Shown: positions 33,371 through 42,196 of the stretch, piece after piece | Layout of the letters: every line of letters begins with the position of its first letter | How positions within the stretch are numbered: position 1 is the stretch's first letter | Source: Planctomycetota bacterium | Lineage (GTDB): Bacteria; Planctomycetota; Phycisphaerae; Phycisphaerales; Zrk34 | Reading direction: 5' to 3' | DNA length: 64,000 nucleotides | Assembly (NCBI GenBank): GCA_016125255.1 | Contig: WGMD01000007.1 | Span: forward strand, 1 to 64,000 | The notes under the pieces: model-generated | The model's input: only the letters and a program-made list of their open reading frames with translations | What the model was told of the DNA's origin: nothing | Databases searched by the model: none | Program-made: the position numbers and the translations under genes

Positions 33371-35001
33371 AAGACTGGTATGACCCGCTTCTGGAAGCGC
33401 TTTTTGACGGGCGTCTCGGCGACGAGCAGCTCGCGCAGCTCGACGCACGGATGGCGCACGATGCCGACTTGCGGGCGCAGTACCGCGCGATGATGGAGAT
33501 GCACGCGACGCTTGAGTGGGAGGTGCGCTGGAAGTCGATCGCGCAGCCGGCGCTCGAGACGGACCTGCGACCGATGCGTATGACGGGTTGGCGGATCGCA
33601 TGGCGGATCGCGGCGATGGTGTTGCTGCTGGCGTCGATCGCGGGAGCGATGCTCGGGGTATGGGTCTACCAGGGCAGCGGGCGGATTGACGACACGCGCG
33701 AAGCCCGGCGCATGACGATCGACGCCGGTCGGAGCGTCGACATCGGCCCGGCGGAGGATCGGAGCATCGCGGTGCTCGGCGAGGTGCAGGACGCGGTGTG
33801 GGAGGACAGCGCCTGGCCGCTGTCGGTCGGCTCGCCGCTGAGTCCCGGCCTGCTCAAGCTCAAAGCCGGCGTCGCGCAGATCATCTACTACAACGGCGTG
33901 ACCGTGCTGCTGGAAGGCCCCAGCGAATTCGACCTGCATGACCCGATGCACGGCGACCTGAAGCACGGCAAACTCACCGCGCAGGTTCCGACCCGCGCAC
34001 ACGGGTTCACCATCGCCACGCCCAGCGCTCATGTCAAAGACCTCGGCACCGAGTTCGGCGTGCAGGTCGACGACGTCGGCCGCACCACCGTCGCCGTGTT
34101 CACCGGCCGCGTCGAAGCCGAATACTTCGACGCCCGCGATCAGCGTCCGCGCACGCTGACGCTCTCGGCCAACGAAGGCCGCCGCATCGGACTCGCCGGC
34201 AGCGGGGAGCCGACGAATGTGGCGGTGCGCTCGCTGCCCTTTGTGCGTCATCTTCGCCGCACCGTCAGTCTCGTCGACCTCGTCGCCGGCGGCGACGGGA
34301 GCGATGCGGTCAACGGACCCGCGCACGGCGGGATCAATCCGCTCAACGGCGCCCGCGTGAGCACCTTCGGCGAAGTCAACGGCCGCGGGTCCGGCCGCTA
34401 CCTGCTCGTCGTCGAAAGTCCGTGCATCGACGGCGTGTTCGTGCCGACCGCATCGGACAAGGGCATGATCATCGACTCGATGGGCGGACGATTCATGCTG
34501 CCGACGAAGACGGATAACAATGCGCTGGGCGCGATCTGGGCCCGCAAGCCCCGGCTCGGCGACGCGCGCAGCGGCGACTGGCTTCAGAGCATCGCGCATC
34601 CCTCGCCGATCAGCCCGCAGGGCGCGGGCCTCATCGGCATGCACGCCAACGCCGGGATCACCTTCGACCTTGCCGCCATGCGTGAACTCAATCCCGGCTG
34701 GGACCTGGCCGAGTTCACCGCGACCGTCGCCAACGTCGAGAACGTCAACGGGATTCACCCGCAGACCAAACAGCATGTGTCAGCGGATGTGTTCGTGCTC
34801 GTCGATGGGCAGAGCCGCTTTGAGGCGCGCGACTTCAACAGCGCGCGGGGCGTGACGCCGATTCATGTGACGCTCTCGCCGGACGCGCGATATCTGACGC
34901 TGATCGCCTCCGATGGGGGCAACGGATATGCATACGACTGGCTGGTGTTCGGCGATGCGCTGATCGACCTTCAGCCAGGTTCAGTGAATGAGAATAACTG
35001 A
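33367..35001 (+). CDS. FecR-domain membrane protein, probable anti-sigma/sensor
   Basis: 544 residues; the ATG overlapping the sigma stop is chosen. A short cytoplasmic segment (MKDWYDPLLEALFDGRLGDEQLAQLD) resembles the zinc-less anti-sigma N-terminus. A membrane helix lies at about 75-102. The periplasmic FecR domain includes ITPSAHVKDLGTEFGVQVD-like sequence (residues ~215-235) and VFTGRVEAEYFD. The C-terminal ~230 residues form a beta-rich module ending in DWLVFGDALIDL, probably of the NPCBM/galactose-binding type found fused to FecR in planctomycetes. Control of the upstream ECF factor in response to an extracellular carbohydrate is inferred from this architecture. Confidence 0.82.
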   Translation: MKDWYDPLLEALFDGRLGDEQLAQLDARMAHDADLRAQYRAMMEMHATLEWEVRWKSIAQPALETDLRPMRMTGWRIAWRIAAMVLLLASIAGAMLGVWVYQGSGRIDDTREARRMTIDAGRSVDIGPAEDRSIAVLGEVQDAVWEDSAWPLSVGSPLSPGLLKLKAGVAQIIYYNGVTVLLEGPSEFDLHDPMHGDLKHGKLTAQVPTRAHGFTIATPSAHVKDLGTEFGVQVDDVGRTTVAVFTGRVEAEYFDARDQRPRTLTLSANEGRRIGLAGSGEPTNVAVRSLPFVRHLRRTVSLVDLVAGGDGSDAVNGPAHGGINPLNGARVSTFGEVNGRGSGRYLLVVESPCIDGVFVPTASDKGMIIDSMGGRFMLPTKTDNNALGAIWARKPRLGDARSGDWLQSIAHPSPISPQGAGLIGMHANAGITFDLAAMRELNPGWDLAEFTATVANVENVNGIHPQTKQHVSADVFVLVDGQSRFEARDFNSARGVTPIHVTLSPDARYLTLIASDGGNGYAYDWLVFGDALIDLQPGSVNENN

Positions 35002-35015
35002 AGAGGAGCATGATC

Positions 35016-36446
35016 ATGACGAAAGCAAAAGGACAGGAAGCGGGCCAACAACACGGCGGATGGGTTCGGATCGCGGCGGGTTTGTGCATCGCGGGGTTGA
35101 GCATGTCGGCTGCTCAAGGCGCCGCGGTGACGGCGAGCTTCACCGCCACGCAGGACACCTACATCCACTCGTCGCTGGCCGGCCCGTTCGGCTCGGCGAC
35201 GACGATGGAGATCAAGAACGTCGCCGACGGTGACAACTTCAACCGCAAAGCGTACCTGGAATTCGACACGTCCTCACGCTCCGGCCGGCAGTTCGTCTCC
35301 GCCACGCTCGCCCTGCCCTTCGTCGCCGCCGGCGGGACGGAGGACACTAACAGCACATGGAACTTCGGCGTGTATGGGCTGACCGACAACGGGCTGGACA
35401 ACTGGAGCGAGGCGACGGCGACGTGGTCCTCATCGCCCGGCCCGATCGCGCCGGCGAACATCGCCTCCGGCGCCGGGTCCGCCGCCGGTTTCGACCCCGC
35501 CAAGTCCACCAGTCTCGGCAACTTCAACGTCACCGGCCGCGGCACCACTACGCAGACCTTCTCCTCCGCGGGCTTGCTCGACTTCGTCGTCAATGACGCC
35601 AATCACCTCAACACGATCATGATCGGCCGCAACACCGCCCAGTTCGGCACGCAGACGGTCGTGCATGCGATCCGCACCAACAATTCGCCTTCGACGCCGC
35701 ATGTCGCATTGCAGATCGTCGAAAACAATCTGCTGGCCAACGGCGATCTGGAGCTGGGCTCGGGCACGAGTTTCACAAGCTGGACCAACAACTCGACGGT
35801 CGCCTCGACGCACGCCGCGCTGACCGGCGGGTCCGCCCGAGCCGCATTCCTCGACACGTCCAAGACCGGCGAGGCCGACCTGCGCCAGACCGTCCACGCC
35901 GCCGGTTCGAGCTTCATGTTCGAGACCTATTTCGCCACCGAGAACGGCGGCGGCGGCGCCAACGACCGCGGGTTCAACCTGATCATGACCGCCCTGAACG
36001 GGTCCGGCCAGATCAACATGCGCGTCAACGGCCAAGGCGCCGTGCAGGTGTTCAACAACAGCACATGGGTCACGATCCTCGCAGCCGGCAGCGTCGCCTT
36101 TTCCAACGACGCCAACAACAACCTCGACTTCACAGACGACGTCATCAATAGCTACCGCCTGCGCATCATCGGCAAGGGCTGGGGCACCGCGACGCCGACG
36201 TACGATGTGCTCCTGTCCGGCGCCAACGGCACGACGTTCCTGCTCTCGGCAATGGGCGTCAACGCCTTCCAGGGCGGCGCCCCGACGAGCGCCGCGCAAG
36301 CCGGCATCAACGAAGTCATCTTCGAAACCGAATTCGGCAACGGTGACTTCGCCGTCGACGCCGCATACCTGCAAATGATCCCCGAACCTTCATCGCTCGC
36401 GCTGATGGCGCTGGGCATGATCACGCTCGCGCGCCGCCGCCGATGA
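35016..36446 (+). CDS. Secreted PEP-CTERM protein with DNRLRE-like domain
   Basis: 476 residues. The second of two ATGs is preferred because GAGGAG lies seven bases upstream. A signal peptide ends near residue 35. Residues ~40-235 show the DNRLRE-type pattern (TATQDTYIHSSLAGPFGSATTMEI..KAYLEFD), and a second beta-sandwich region follows. The C-terminus is PEPSSLALMALGMITLARRRR: the Pro-Glu-Pro motif, a hydrophobic helix and an arginine cluster that mark exosortase substrates. The protein should be processed by an exosortase and displayed or released. No exosortase gene is in the window. It follows the sigma/FecR pair closely and is a likely target of it. Confidence 0.85.
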   Translation: MTKAKGQEAGQQHGGWVRIAAGLCIAGLSMSAAQGAAVTASFTATQDTYIHSSLAGPFGSATTMEIKNVADGDNFNRKAYLEFDTSSRSGRQFVSATLALPFVAAGGTEDTNSTWNFGVYGLTDNGLDNWSEATATWSSSPGPIAPANIASGAGSAAGFDPAKSTSLGNFNVTGRGTTTQTFSSAGLLDFVVNDANHLNTIMIGRNTAQFGTQTVVHAIRTNNSPSTPHVALQIVENNLLANGDLELGSGTSFTSWTNNSTVASTHAALTGGSARAAFLDTSKTGEADLRQTVHAAGSSFMFETYFATENGGGGANDRGFNLIMTALNGSGQINMRVNGQGAVQVFNNSTWVTILAAGSVAFSNDANNNLDFTDDVINSYRLRIIGKGWGTATPTYDVLLSGANGTTFLLSAMGVNAFQGGAPTSAAQAGINEVIFETEFGNGDFAVDAAYLQMIPEPSSLALMALGMITLARRRR

Positions 36447-36455
36447 ACCGTCTGC

Positions 36456-36489
36456 TGAAAGCTCAGGGATGGTCATCCCTCAGCTTTCA
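36456..36489 (+). terminator. 15-bp stem hairpin between PEP-CTERM and pseudopilin genes
   Basis: TGAAAGCTCAGGGAT (36456-36470), loop GGTC, and ATCCCTCAGCTTTCA (36475-36489), complementary except for one C-C pair. It lies 10 bases after the PEP-CTERM stop and 13 bases before the pseudopilin start, so it could be an intercistronic attenuator or an mRNA stabiliser. No T-tract follows. Confidence 0.6.
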
Positions 36490-36502
36490 AGGAAGAAGAC
36501 CC

Positions 36503-37252
36503 ATGCTCCGCAAAGCTTTTACGCTCATCGAACTCCTCGTCGTCGTGGCGATCATCGCGCTGCTCATCGCCATTCTGCTTCCGTCGCTGAGCAAAGCCCG
36601 GCAGACCGCCAAGGAAGTCACCTGCGGCGTCGACATCCGCACACTCACGCAGGTCACGCTCACTTACGCCGTCGAAAACAAGGGCTTCTATCCCGCGCTG
36701 CTACACGACGGACCCAACGACAGGGTCGGATCTGACAGCGCATATCTGTATCACGTCTACACGTACTGGCGCAAGTACATGATGAACGAATATGGCCTGG
36801 TGCGGAATCAGTTCTATTCGCCCAACAACCCCATCTGGAATGACGACGATCTGTACTACTTCAACCGCACCAATCCGAATGATCCGAACACGGCGCAGAC
36901 GATGGTCATGGGGCGGTTTTACCTCTGTTCACACGGCATCGTCGACAAGGCGAGCTTCCTGCTGGGCGTCGTCGATCCGGGCCTCCCCAACAAAGGAACC
37001 GTCTTCGCCACCCGCGCCAGCGACAAGCCCGCCGTACCTTTGATGTGGACTGACCTGAACCGCAAGTACGCCGGCGTGTTCTACAGCAGCGGCAATCGCT
37101 GGGGCTCCAATCACCTGTACGACGTGCAGAAGAACTTCCCTGAAGGCACGCACAACGGTTACATCGACGGACACGTCCTCTGGGCTCCCGCCTCCGACAT
37201 CAAACTTCGCGTGAGCTACCCTGCCCCCGGCAGTGCCGACAACTACTGGTAA
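36503..37252 (+). CDS. Type II pseudopilin-like protein with prepilin N-terminus
   Basis: 249 residues with AAGGAAG upstream of the ATG. The prepilin cleavage/methylation motif is at the extreme N-terminus (RKAFTLIELLVVVAIIALLIAILLP, positions 3-27), with cleavage expected before F6. The body is the soluble head, and the end contains YIDGHVLWAP, the D-G motif that follows a histidine in planctomycete DUF1559-like and related pseudopilins. These proteins are abundant in planctomycetes and may form pseudopili for secretion or polymer uptake. Position after the PEP-CTERM gene suggests co-display at the surface. Confidence 0.88.
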   Translation: MLRKAFTLIELLVVVAIIALLIAILLPSLSKARQTAKEVTCGVDIRTLTQVTLTYAVENKGFYPALLHDGPNDRVGSDSAYLYHVYTYWRKYMMNEYGLVRNQFYSPNNPIWNDDDLYYFNRTNPNDPNTAQTMVMGRFYLCSHGIVDKASFLLGVVDPGLPNKGTVFATRASDKPAVPLMWTDLNRKYAGVFYSSGNRWGSNHLYDVQKNFPEGTHNGYIDGHVLWAPASDIKLRVSYPAPGSADNYW

Positions 37253-37325
37253 ACCGCGCGAACTTCCCCGCCACGATCCCGCTACTATTGAATATCCACC
37301 GTCAAGGTTCCTCCAGGAGTTTTTC

Positions 37326-39599
37326 ATGCAATCCAATCGCCTGAAGCTGTGGCTTCTCTGCCTCGTCGCACTCTTCGCCGCCGCCCCGCTGCATGCGGCG
37401 GACCATCTGCTCGTCGAAGCCGAGAGCTTCGAGAAGCCCGGCGGGTGGTGCCTCGACACGCAGTTCATCGAAATCATGGGCTCGCCCTACATGCTCGCGC
37501 ACGGCATGGGCCGACCCGTCGACGACGCGACGACGACCGTGACCTTCCCCGCCCCCGGCACATATCACATGTACGTCCGCACCAAGGACTGGGTCGCCCG
37601 ATGGAAAGCCCCCGGCGCGCCCGGTAAGTTCCAGGTGCTCGTCAACGGCAAACCCTCCGACACGACCTTCGGCACCGAAGGCGCCGACTGGTTCTGGCAG
37701 GACGGCGGCAAGTTCACCATCACCGACAAATCCGCCGTCATCACGCTGCATGACCTGACCGGCTTCGACGGCCGGGCCGATGCGATCTACTTCACCACCG
37801 ACGACAACGACGCCCCGCCCAACGAAGGAACGATTCTCCCCGCATGGCGCAAGAAGCTGCTCGGGCTCTCCGATGCACCCATCGAGGAAGGGCCGTTCGA
37901 TCTGGTCGTGGTCGGCGGCGGATACTCGGGCATGGGCGCGGCGATCAGCGCGGCTCGCATGGGCTGCAAGGTCGCCCTCATTCAGGATCGCCCCGTGCTC
38001 GGCGGTAACGGATCGAGCGAAGTGCGCGTGTGGGCACAGGGTCTGATCCGACGCGGCAAATATCCGACGATCGGCGAGATCGTCGAGGAGTTCGCCGACA
38101 GCGCCAAGAAATCGCCCGGCACGTATGAGGAATTCGAGGACGCCAAGAAGGAAGCCGTCGTCCGGGCCGAGAAGAACATCAAACTCTTCCTCAATCATCA
38201 CGCCTACAAGGTGGAGAAGAAAGGCAATCGCATCACGGCCGTGATCGCCCTCGCCACCGACTCCAGCGCCGTCCGCCGCTTCACCGGCAAGCTCTTCGCC
38301 GACACGACCGGGCACGGCACGATCGGCGGACTCGCCGGAGCCGACTTCGACATGACCGAGAAGGGCCACATGGGCATGAGCAACATGTGGTACTGGTCCG
38401 AGCATGACGAGGAGCACGCGTTCCCCAAGACGCCCTGGGCCCTTGATCTGAACATGGCCGACTTCCCCTATCCGCAGAATCATCATGGGCAGTGGTTCTG
38501 GGAAGGCGGGTTCGATCGCGATCCGCTGACGGACCTGGAATATGTGCGCGACTGGAATCTGCGCGCGGTGTACGGCGCGTTCAACGCCATGAAGAACGGC
38601 GACGGGGCGGACAAACACAAGACCGCCACGCTGGACTGGATCGCCTACATCGGCGGCCCGCGCGAGTCCCGCCGCCTGCTCGGCGACGTGATCCTCACCG
38701 AAGACGACATCATCTCCAAGCGCGAGTTCCCCGACGGCTGCGTGCCGAGCACATGGTCCATCGACCTGCATTGCCCCAAGCAGCAGTACGCCAAGAAGTA
38801 CCCCGATGATCCGTTCATCTCGATCGCCAAGATGAACCACGCGGTCGATCGCAACTACGGCTACCCGATCCCCTACCGCTGCTTCTACTCGCGGAATATC
38901 GACAATCTGTTCATGGCGGGGCGCGACATCAGCGTGACGCACGAAGCGCTGGGCACGACGCGCGTGATGAAGACGTGCGGGATGATGGGCGAAGTCGTCG
39001 GCAAGGCGGCGTCGCTGTGCGTGCTTCACGACTGCACGCCGCGCGATGTGTATCACTCGTACTGGACCGAACTCGACAAGCTGCTGAACCTCAAGGGCGC
39101 CGCCCGCCGCGATACGGTCGAAGGGCCGATTTACATTCCCGAAGGCGCCCCGGTGCTGCCGGATGTGGTGCGCGATTCGCTCGACACCTCGAAGCTCGCC
39201 GGCACCGTCATCGATGACGCCGCCGCGACAAAGACCGGCAAGTGGGGCTCGGGCACGGGGCTTAAACCCTACGTCGGCTCCGCGTATCTCTACAGCTCCG
39301 ATCCCGAGGCCTCGATCCGCTTCGACATCAAAGTCCCGACGAGCGGCAAGTATGAAGTGCGCTACAAGTATTCCGAACACGAAAACCGTGCGACCAAGGC
39401 GCCCGTGACCGTCCAGAGCGCCGACGGATCGAAGACGACGCTCATCGACGAAACCCAAAAGCCCCCGCTCGACAAGGGCTTCATCTCGCTGGGCACGTAT
39501 GCGTTCGAAGCCGGCAAAGTCGGCGCGGTGACCGCGACCGCCAAGGACGCCGGCGGAACCATTCATGCCGATGCGGTGCAGATCATCCCGGTGAAGTAA
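37326..39599 (+). CDS. Secreted FAD-dependent oxidoreductase with golvesin-like C-terminal domain
   Basis: 757 residues; the ATG with AGGAG eight bases upstream gives a signal peptide ending near AHA (about 24). Residues ~27-160 form a beta-rich carbohydrate-binding-like module. The FAD_oxidored domain starts with DLVVVGGGYSGMGAAISAARMG (about 186-207), then LGGNGSSEVRVW (about 219-230) and a C-terminal FAD-contact segment with NLFMAGRDISVTHEALGTTRVM. The last ~130 residues (IDDAAATKTGKWGSG...YKYSEHENRATKAPVTV) resemble the golvesin/xanthan-lyase accessory domain. The substrate is unknown, probably a polysaccharide-derived compound processed outside the cytoplasm. Confidence 0.85.
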   Translation: MQSNRLKLWLLCLVALFAAAPLHAADHLLVEAESFEKPGGWCLDTQFIEIMGSPYMLAHGMGRPVDDATTTVTFPAPGTYHMYVRTKDWVARWKAPGAPGKFQVLVNGKPSDTTFGTEGADWFWQDGGKFTITDKSAVITLHDLTGFDGRADAIYFTTDDNDAPPNEGTILPAWRKKLLGLSDAPIEEGPFDLVVVGGGYSGMGAAISAARMGCKVALIQDRPVLGGNGSSEVRVWAQGLIRRGKYPTIGEIVEEFADSAKKSPGTYEEFEDAKKEAVVRAEKNIKLFLNHHAYKVEKKGNRITAVIALATDSSAVRRFTGKLFADTTGHGTIGGLAGADFDMTEKGHMGMSNMWYWSEHDEEHAFPKTPWALDLNMADFPYPQNHHGQWFWEGGFDRDPLTDLEYVRDWNLRAVYGAFNAMKNGDGADKHKTATLDWIAYIGGPRESRRLLGDVILTEDDIISKREFPDGCVPSTWSIDLHCPKQQYAKKYPDDPFISIAKMNHAVDRNYGYPIPYRCFYSRNIDNLFMAGRDISVTHEALGTTRVMKTCGMMGEVVGKAASLCVLHDCTPRDVYHSYWTELDKLLNLKGAARRDTVEGPIYIPEGAPVLPDVVRDSLDTSKLAGTVIDDAAATKTGKWGSGTGLKPYVGSAYLYSSDPEASIRFDIKVPTSGKYEVRYKYSEHENRATKAPVTVQSADGSKTTLIDETQKPPLDKGFISLGTYAFEAGKVGAVTATAKDAGGTIHADAVQIIPVK

Positions 39600-39608
39600 G
39601 CTATCGGC

Positions 39609-40937
39609 ATGACCCGCCTCAACGTGATCCAACCGGGCGAGCGACCCGGCGGCGTTCGGCCAAGCCGCGGGCGCTCCCTCGCGCTGCGCCTGTATCGCGT
39701 CGCCGTGCTCGTCCTCATCGCATGGATCATCTATCAGCATCATGTCCGCCTGCGCGTGCAGGGCGATGCGCCGATCGTCGTCTCGGAAGTCCGGGCGCTG
39801 TTGCCCGACGCCGCCGTGCTCGTCGCCGACGACTCGACCCGCCGCGGGCTTTTCGTCTATGACAGCACGGGCAACAAGATCGGCTACGCCCTGCGCACTT
39901 CGCCCGTCAGCGACTCCGTCATCGGGTACTCCGGCTCGACCGATACGCTCGTCGTCCTCGACAACGATGACAAGGTCATCGGCATCCGCCTCCGCTCCAG
40001 CCATGACACGCATGAGCACGTCCACAACGTCACGCTCGACGACTATTTCATGAAGGGCTTTGACGGGCGCAAGTGGAACGACCTGGCCGAATTGAATCTT
40101 CAGGCCGAGGGCATCGAAGGCGTCAGCGGCGCGACGATGACGAGCATGGCCGTGGCCGACGGGCTCGTCTTCCGTTCCAAGAAGTCGATCAACGAATCCG
40201 GCGCGACGCACAAATTCCGATGGGACTACAACGATATCGGCCTCGCCGTTGTCGTCGTGCTCGCGTGCCTGCTGGCGTTCACGCATTTACGCGGCAAGTG
40301 GTATCTCCGGCGGGGCTTTCAGATTCTGATCATCGGCTACGTGGGCTTCTACACCGGCGACCTGATCGCGCAGTCGCTGCTCGCCGGTTGGGCCGCGTCG
40401 GGCGCCGCATGGCGCACCGCCCCCGGATTGGTCGTGCTTGTCGCCGCCGCGCTGATTGTGCCATGGACGACGCGCCGGCAGCTCTACTGCTCGCACATCT
40501 GCCCCTTCGGCGCGGCGCAGGAACTCGTCGGCAAGCTCGTGCCCTGGCGCGTCAAGGTGCCGCACGGCGCGGGCGAGAAGCTCCGCTGGCTCCCCCCGCT
40601 GCTTTTAGTGGTGGTCATCCTCACGACGATGCTCGGCCTGCCGATCAACTTGGCAAGTCTCGAACCCTTCGACGCCTTCCTCGTCCGCGACGCCGGCTGG
40701 GCCACGATCGTCGTCGCCCTCCTCGGCCTCGCCGCCGCCGCCGTCATCCCGCAGGCCTACTGCAAATACGGCTGCCCCACCGGCGCACTCCTGGACTTCA
40801 CCCGCTCCCACGGCCACGCCGACCACTTCTCCCGCCGCGACGCCGCCGCCGGACTCCTGCTGATCCTCACCGCCTCGTTATACTTCTGGTATGTCCCGAT
40901 CCACACATGGATCCTCAGCAGCGCCGCACCGTGGTAA
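39609..40937 (+). CDS. FMN-binding, 4Fe-4S membrane protein (NosR/RnfG-like)
   Basis: 442 residues. After one N-terminal helix (about 29-44) comes a periplasmic FMN_bind domain with EGVSGATMTSMAV (170-182); T178 fits the ApbE target motif S-G-A-T-x-T. At least five more helices follow, with Fe-S-type cysteine groups CSHICPFG (294-301) and CKYGCPTGA (385-393), each of the C-x3-C-P type found in NapH/NosR. The protein probably passes electrons across or along the membrane from quinol or ferredoxin to a periplasmic flavin. The next gene encodes the enzyme that attaches FMN, strong support for the assignment. Which terminal enzyme it serves is not evident, though the secreted FAD protein just upstream is a candidate partner. 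Confidence 0.87.
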   Translation: MTRLNVIQPGERPGGVRPSRGRSLALRLYRVAVLVLIAWIIYQHHVRLRVQGDAPIVVSEVRALLPDAAVLVADDSTRRGLFVYDSTGNKIGYALRTSPVSDSVIGYSGSTDTLVVLDNDDKVIGIRLRSSHDTHEHVHNVTLDDYFMKGFDGRKWNDLAELNLQAEGIEGVSGATMTSMAVADGLVFRSKKSINESGATHKFRWDYNDIGLAVVVVLACLLAFTHLRGKWYLRRGFQILIIGYVGFYTGDLIAQSLLAGWAASGAAWRTAPGLVVLVAAALIVPWTTRRQLYCSHICPFGAAQELVGKLVPWRVKVPHGAGEKLRWLPPLLLVVVILTTMLGLPINLASLEPFDAFLVRDAGWATIVVALLGLAAAAVIPQAYCKYGCPTGALLDFTRSHGHADHFSRRDAAAGLLLILTASLYFWYVPIHTWILSSAAPW

Positions 40938-42000
40938 AACCGATTTCTGGCTGAACGTCGGATTAATCGTCGGTGTGTGTCTTCTGTTGGCGATCGGATA
41001 CCTCGCCTTCATGTTCTTTGACAGCCGCGAAGCCCCCGTGACACAACATGAGGGACAGATATTCGGCACGACTTGGCACATGGTGCTGCACTGGTCGGAC
41101 AGTTCCAACTATTTTGGCCCAACAGCCATGTTCGTGGCCGAGCGACGAATGCGAGAAATCGATGCGCTGTGTTCGACGTGGCGCAGCGACTCGACACTGG
41201 CGCGGTTTAACACCCAACATGATGAATCGTCATTCGCCGTGCCAGACGAGCTTGCAAGTCTGGTCCGTCGCTCGTGTGAACTGGCGGAGATGACCGGGGG
41301 GGCTTTTGATCCGACCGTCGGCAGTGTTACGAAATTGTGGCAACTCGACGAGGAGCCGAATTCACTCACGGTCGGTAACGCGCCTTCGTATGTGACGTTC
41401 CGCGATGCCCCAACACACATCGGTTACACGAAAGTCGAGGTGACTATTCAACCATCGATGCTGCGTAAGCTTGATCCAGAAACCGAAATCGATCTGTCCG
41501 CAATCGCCAAGGGTTATGCCGTCGATCAGGTTTATGAGCAGATTCGAGACGCAAGGCCGATGACCGGCGGTATGGTCGAGATCGGCGGCGAAGTGCGGGT
41601 GTGGGGAGACATGGTTCACGACATTGCGATCGAAGCGCCGATTGTCGGCTTGCGACAGGTCATGACCACGGTAGAACTGAAGAATCAGTCGATCGCAACG
41701 TCCGGCGACTATCGCCAATTCCGCGAGGTCGATGGCAAGACCGTGACACACATCATCGACCCGCGCACGGGCCAATCGATCGGACACGATCTGGCGTCCG
41801 TCAGTGTGGTGGACGACTCGTGCGCGATGGCGGATGCGTTGGCGACGGCGCTGATGGTGATGGGGCCGGTGGAGGGGCCGAGGTTCGCGGAGGAGCATGG
41901 GCTGGCGGCGCTGTTCGTCGTGCGCGAGGGGGATGCGATGCGCGTGGTGCGGTCGCCGGTGTGGCAGCGCGATGTGAAGGAGCGCGGGGCGATGCGGTAG
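40891..42000 (+). CDS. apbE: FAD:protein FMN transferase (ApbE)
   Basis: 369 residues. The start overlaps the preceding gene by 47 bases; a later start would lose the membrane anchor (about 20-42). The ApbE features are GTTWHM near 60, AFDPTVGSVTKLW (about 139-151), EIDLSAIAKGYAVDQV (about 199-214), EIGGEVRVWG and HIIDPRTGQSIGHDLASVSVV (about 288-308), which binds FAD and Mg2+. It moves FMN from FAD to a threonine of the FMN_bind domain on the outer face of the membrane. The obvious target is the protein encoded immediately upstream. The first two thirds of the gene are less GC-rich than its end. Confidence 0.93.
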   Translation: MSRSTHGSSAAPHRGKTDFWLNVGLIVGVCLLLAIGYLAFMFFDSREAPVTQHEGQIFGTTWHMVLHWSDSSNYFGPTAMFVAERRMREIDALCSTWRSDSTLARFNTQHDESSFAVPDELASLVRRSCELAEMTGGAFDPTVGSVTKLWQLDEEPNSLTVGNAPSYVTFRDAPTHIGYTKVEVTIQPSMLRKLDPETEIDLSAIAKGYAVDQVYEQIRDARPMTGGMVEIGGEVRVWGDMVHDIAIEAPIVGLRQVMTTVELKNQSIATSGDYRQFREVDGKTVTHIIDPRTGQSIGHDLASVSVVDDSCAMADALATALMVMGPVEGPRFAEEHGLAALFVVREGDAMRVVRSPVWQRDVKERGAMR

Positions 42001-42007
42001 AGGCGGA

Positions 42008-42028
42008 CCCACGCTTAAAAAGCGTGGG
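42008..42028. repeat. REP-like palindrome, copy 5 (distant)
   Basis: CCCACGCTT-AAA-AAGCGTGGG followed by CTTC, the same stem as the four copies around the transposase-like gene 38 kb away, with a different loop. It lies 8 bases after the apbE stop codon. Confidence 0.85.
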
Positions 42029-42046
42029 CTTCGGGGGCGTTCTGCT

Positions 42047-42185
42047 CCTCCCCCTTCGAGGGGGAGGCGGGGTGGGGGTGAATCGCATCAGCCGAACAAT
42101 GCAGCCTACGCACGCGCATCATAAAACGATCGCGCTTCGACTGATACGTCTCACCCTCCCCCAGCCCCTCCCTGAAAGGGAGGGG
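42047..42185. repeat. MITE-like element bounded by two hairpins
   Basis: CCTCCCCC-TTCGA-GGGGGAGG (42047-42067) and CCCCTCCCT-GAA-AGGGAGGGG (42165-42185) are perfect hairpins. Just inside them GGGGTGGGGGTGA and TCACCCTCCCCC form an inverted pair. The unit of about 139 bases fills the gap between two convergent genes. It could be a small non-autonomous element and may double as a bidirectional terminator. Confidence 0.6.
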
Positions 42186-42196
42186 AGGTCGCGGCG

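Noticed and set aside
37302-40286. 994-codon open frame on the reverse strand
   Set aside because: It runs antisense to the secreted FAD oxidoreductase and the start of the FMN-binding gene, which both have clear domains and ribosome sites. The translation is rich in Arg/Asp/Val/His without any domain; it is a high-GC shadow.
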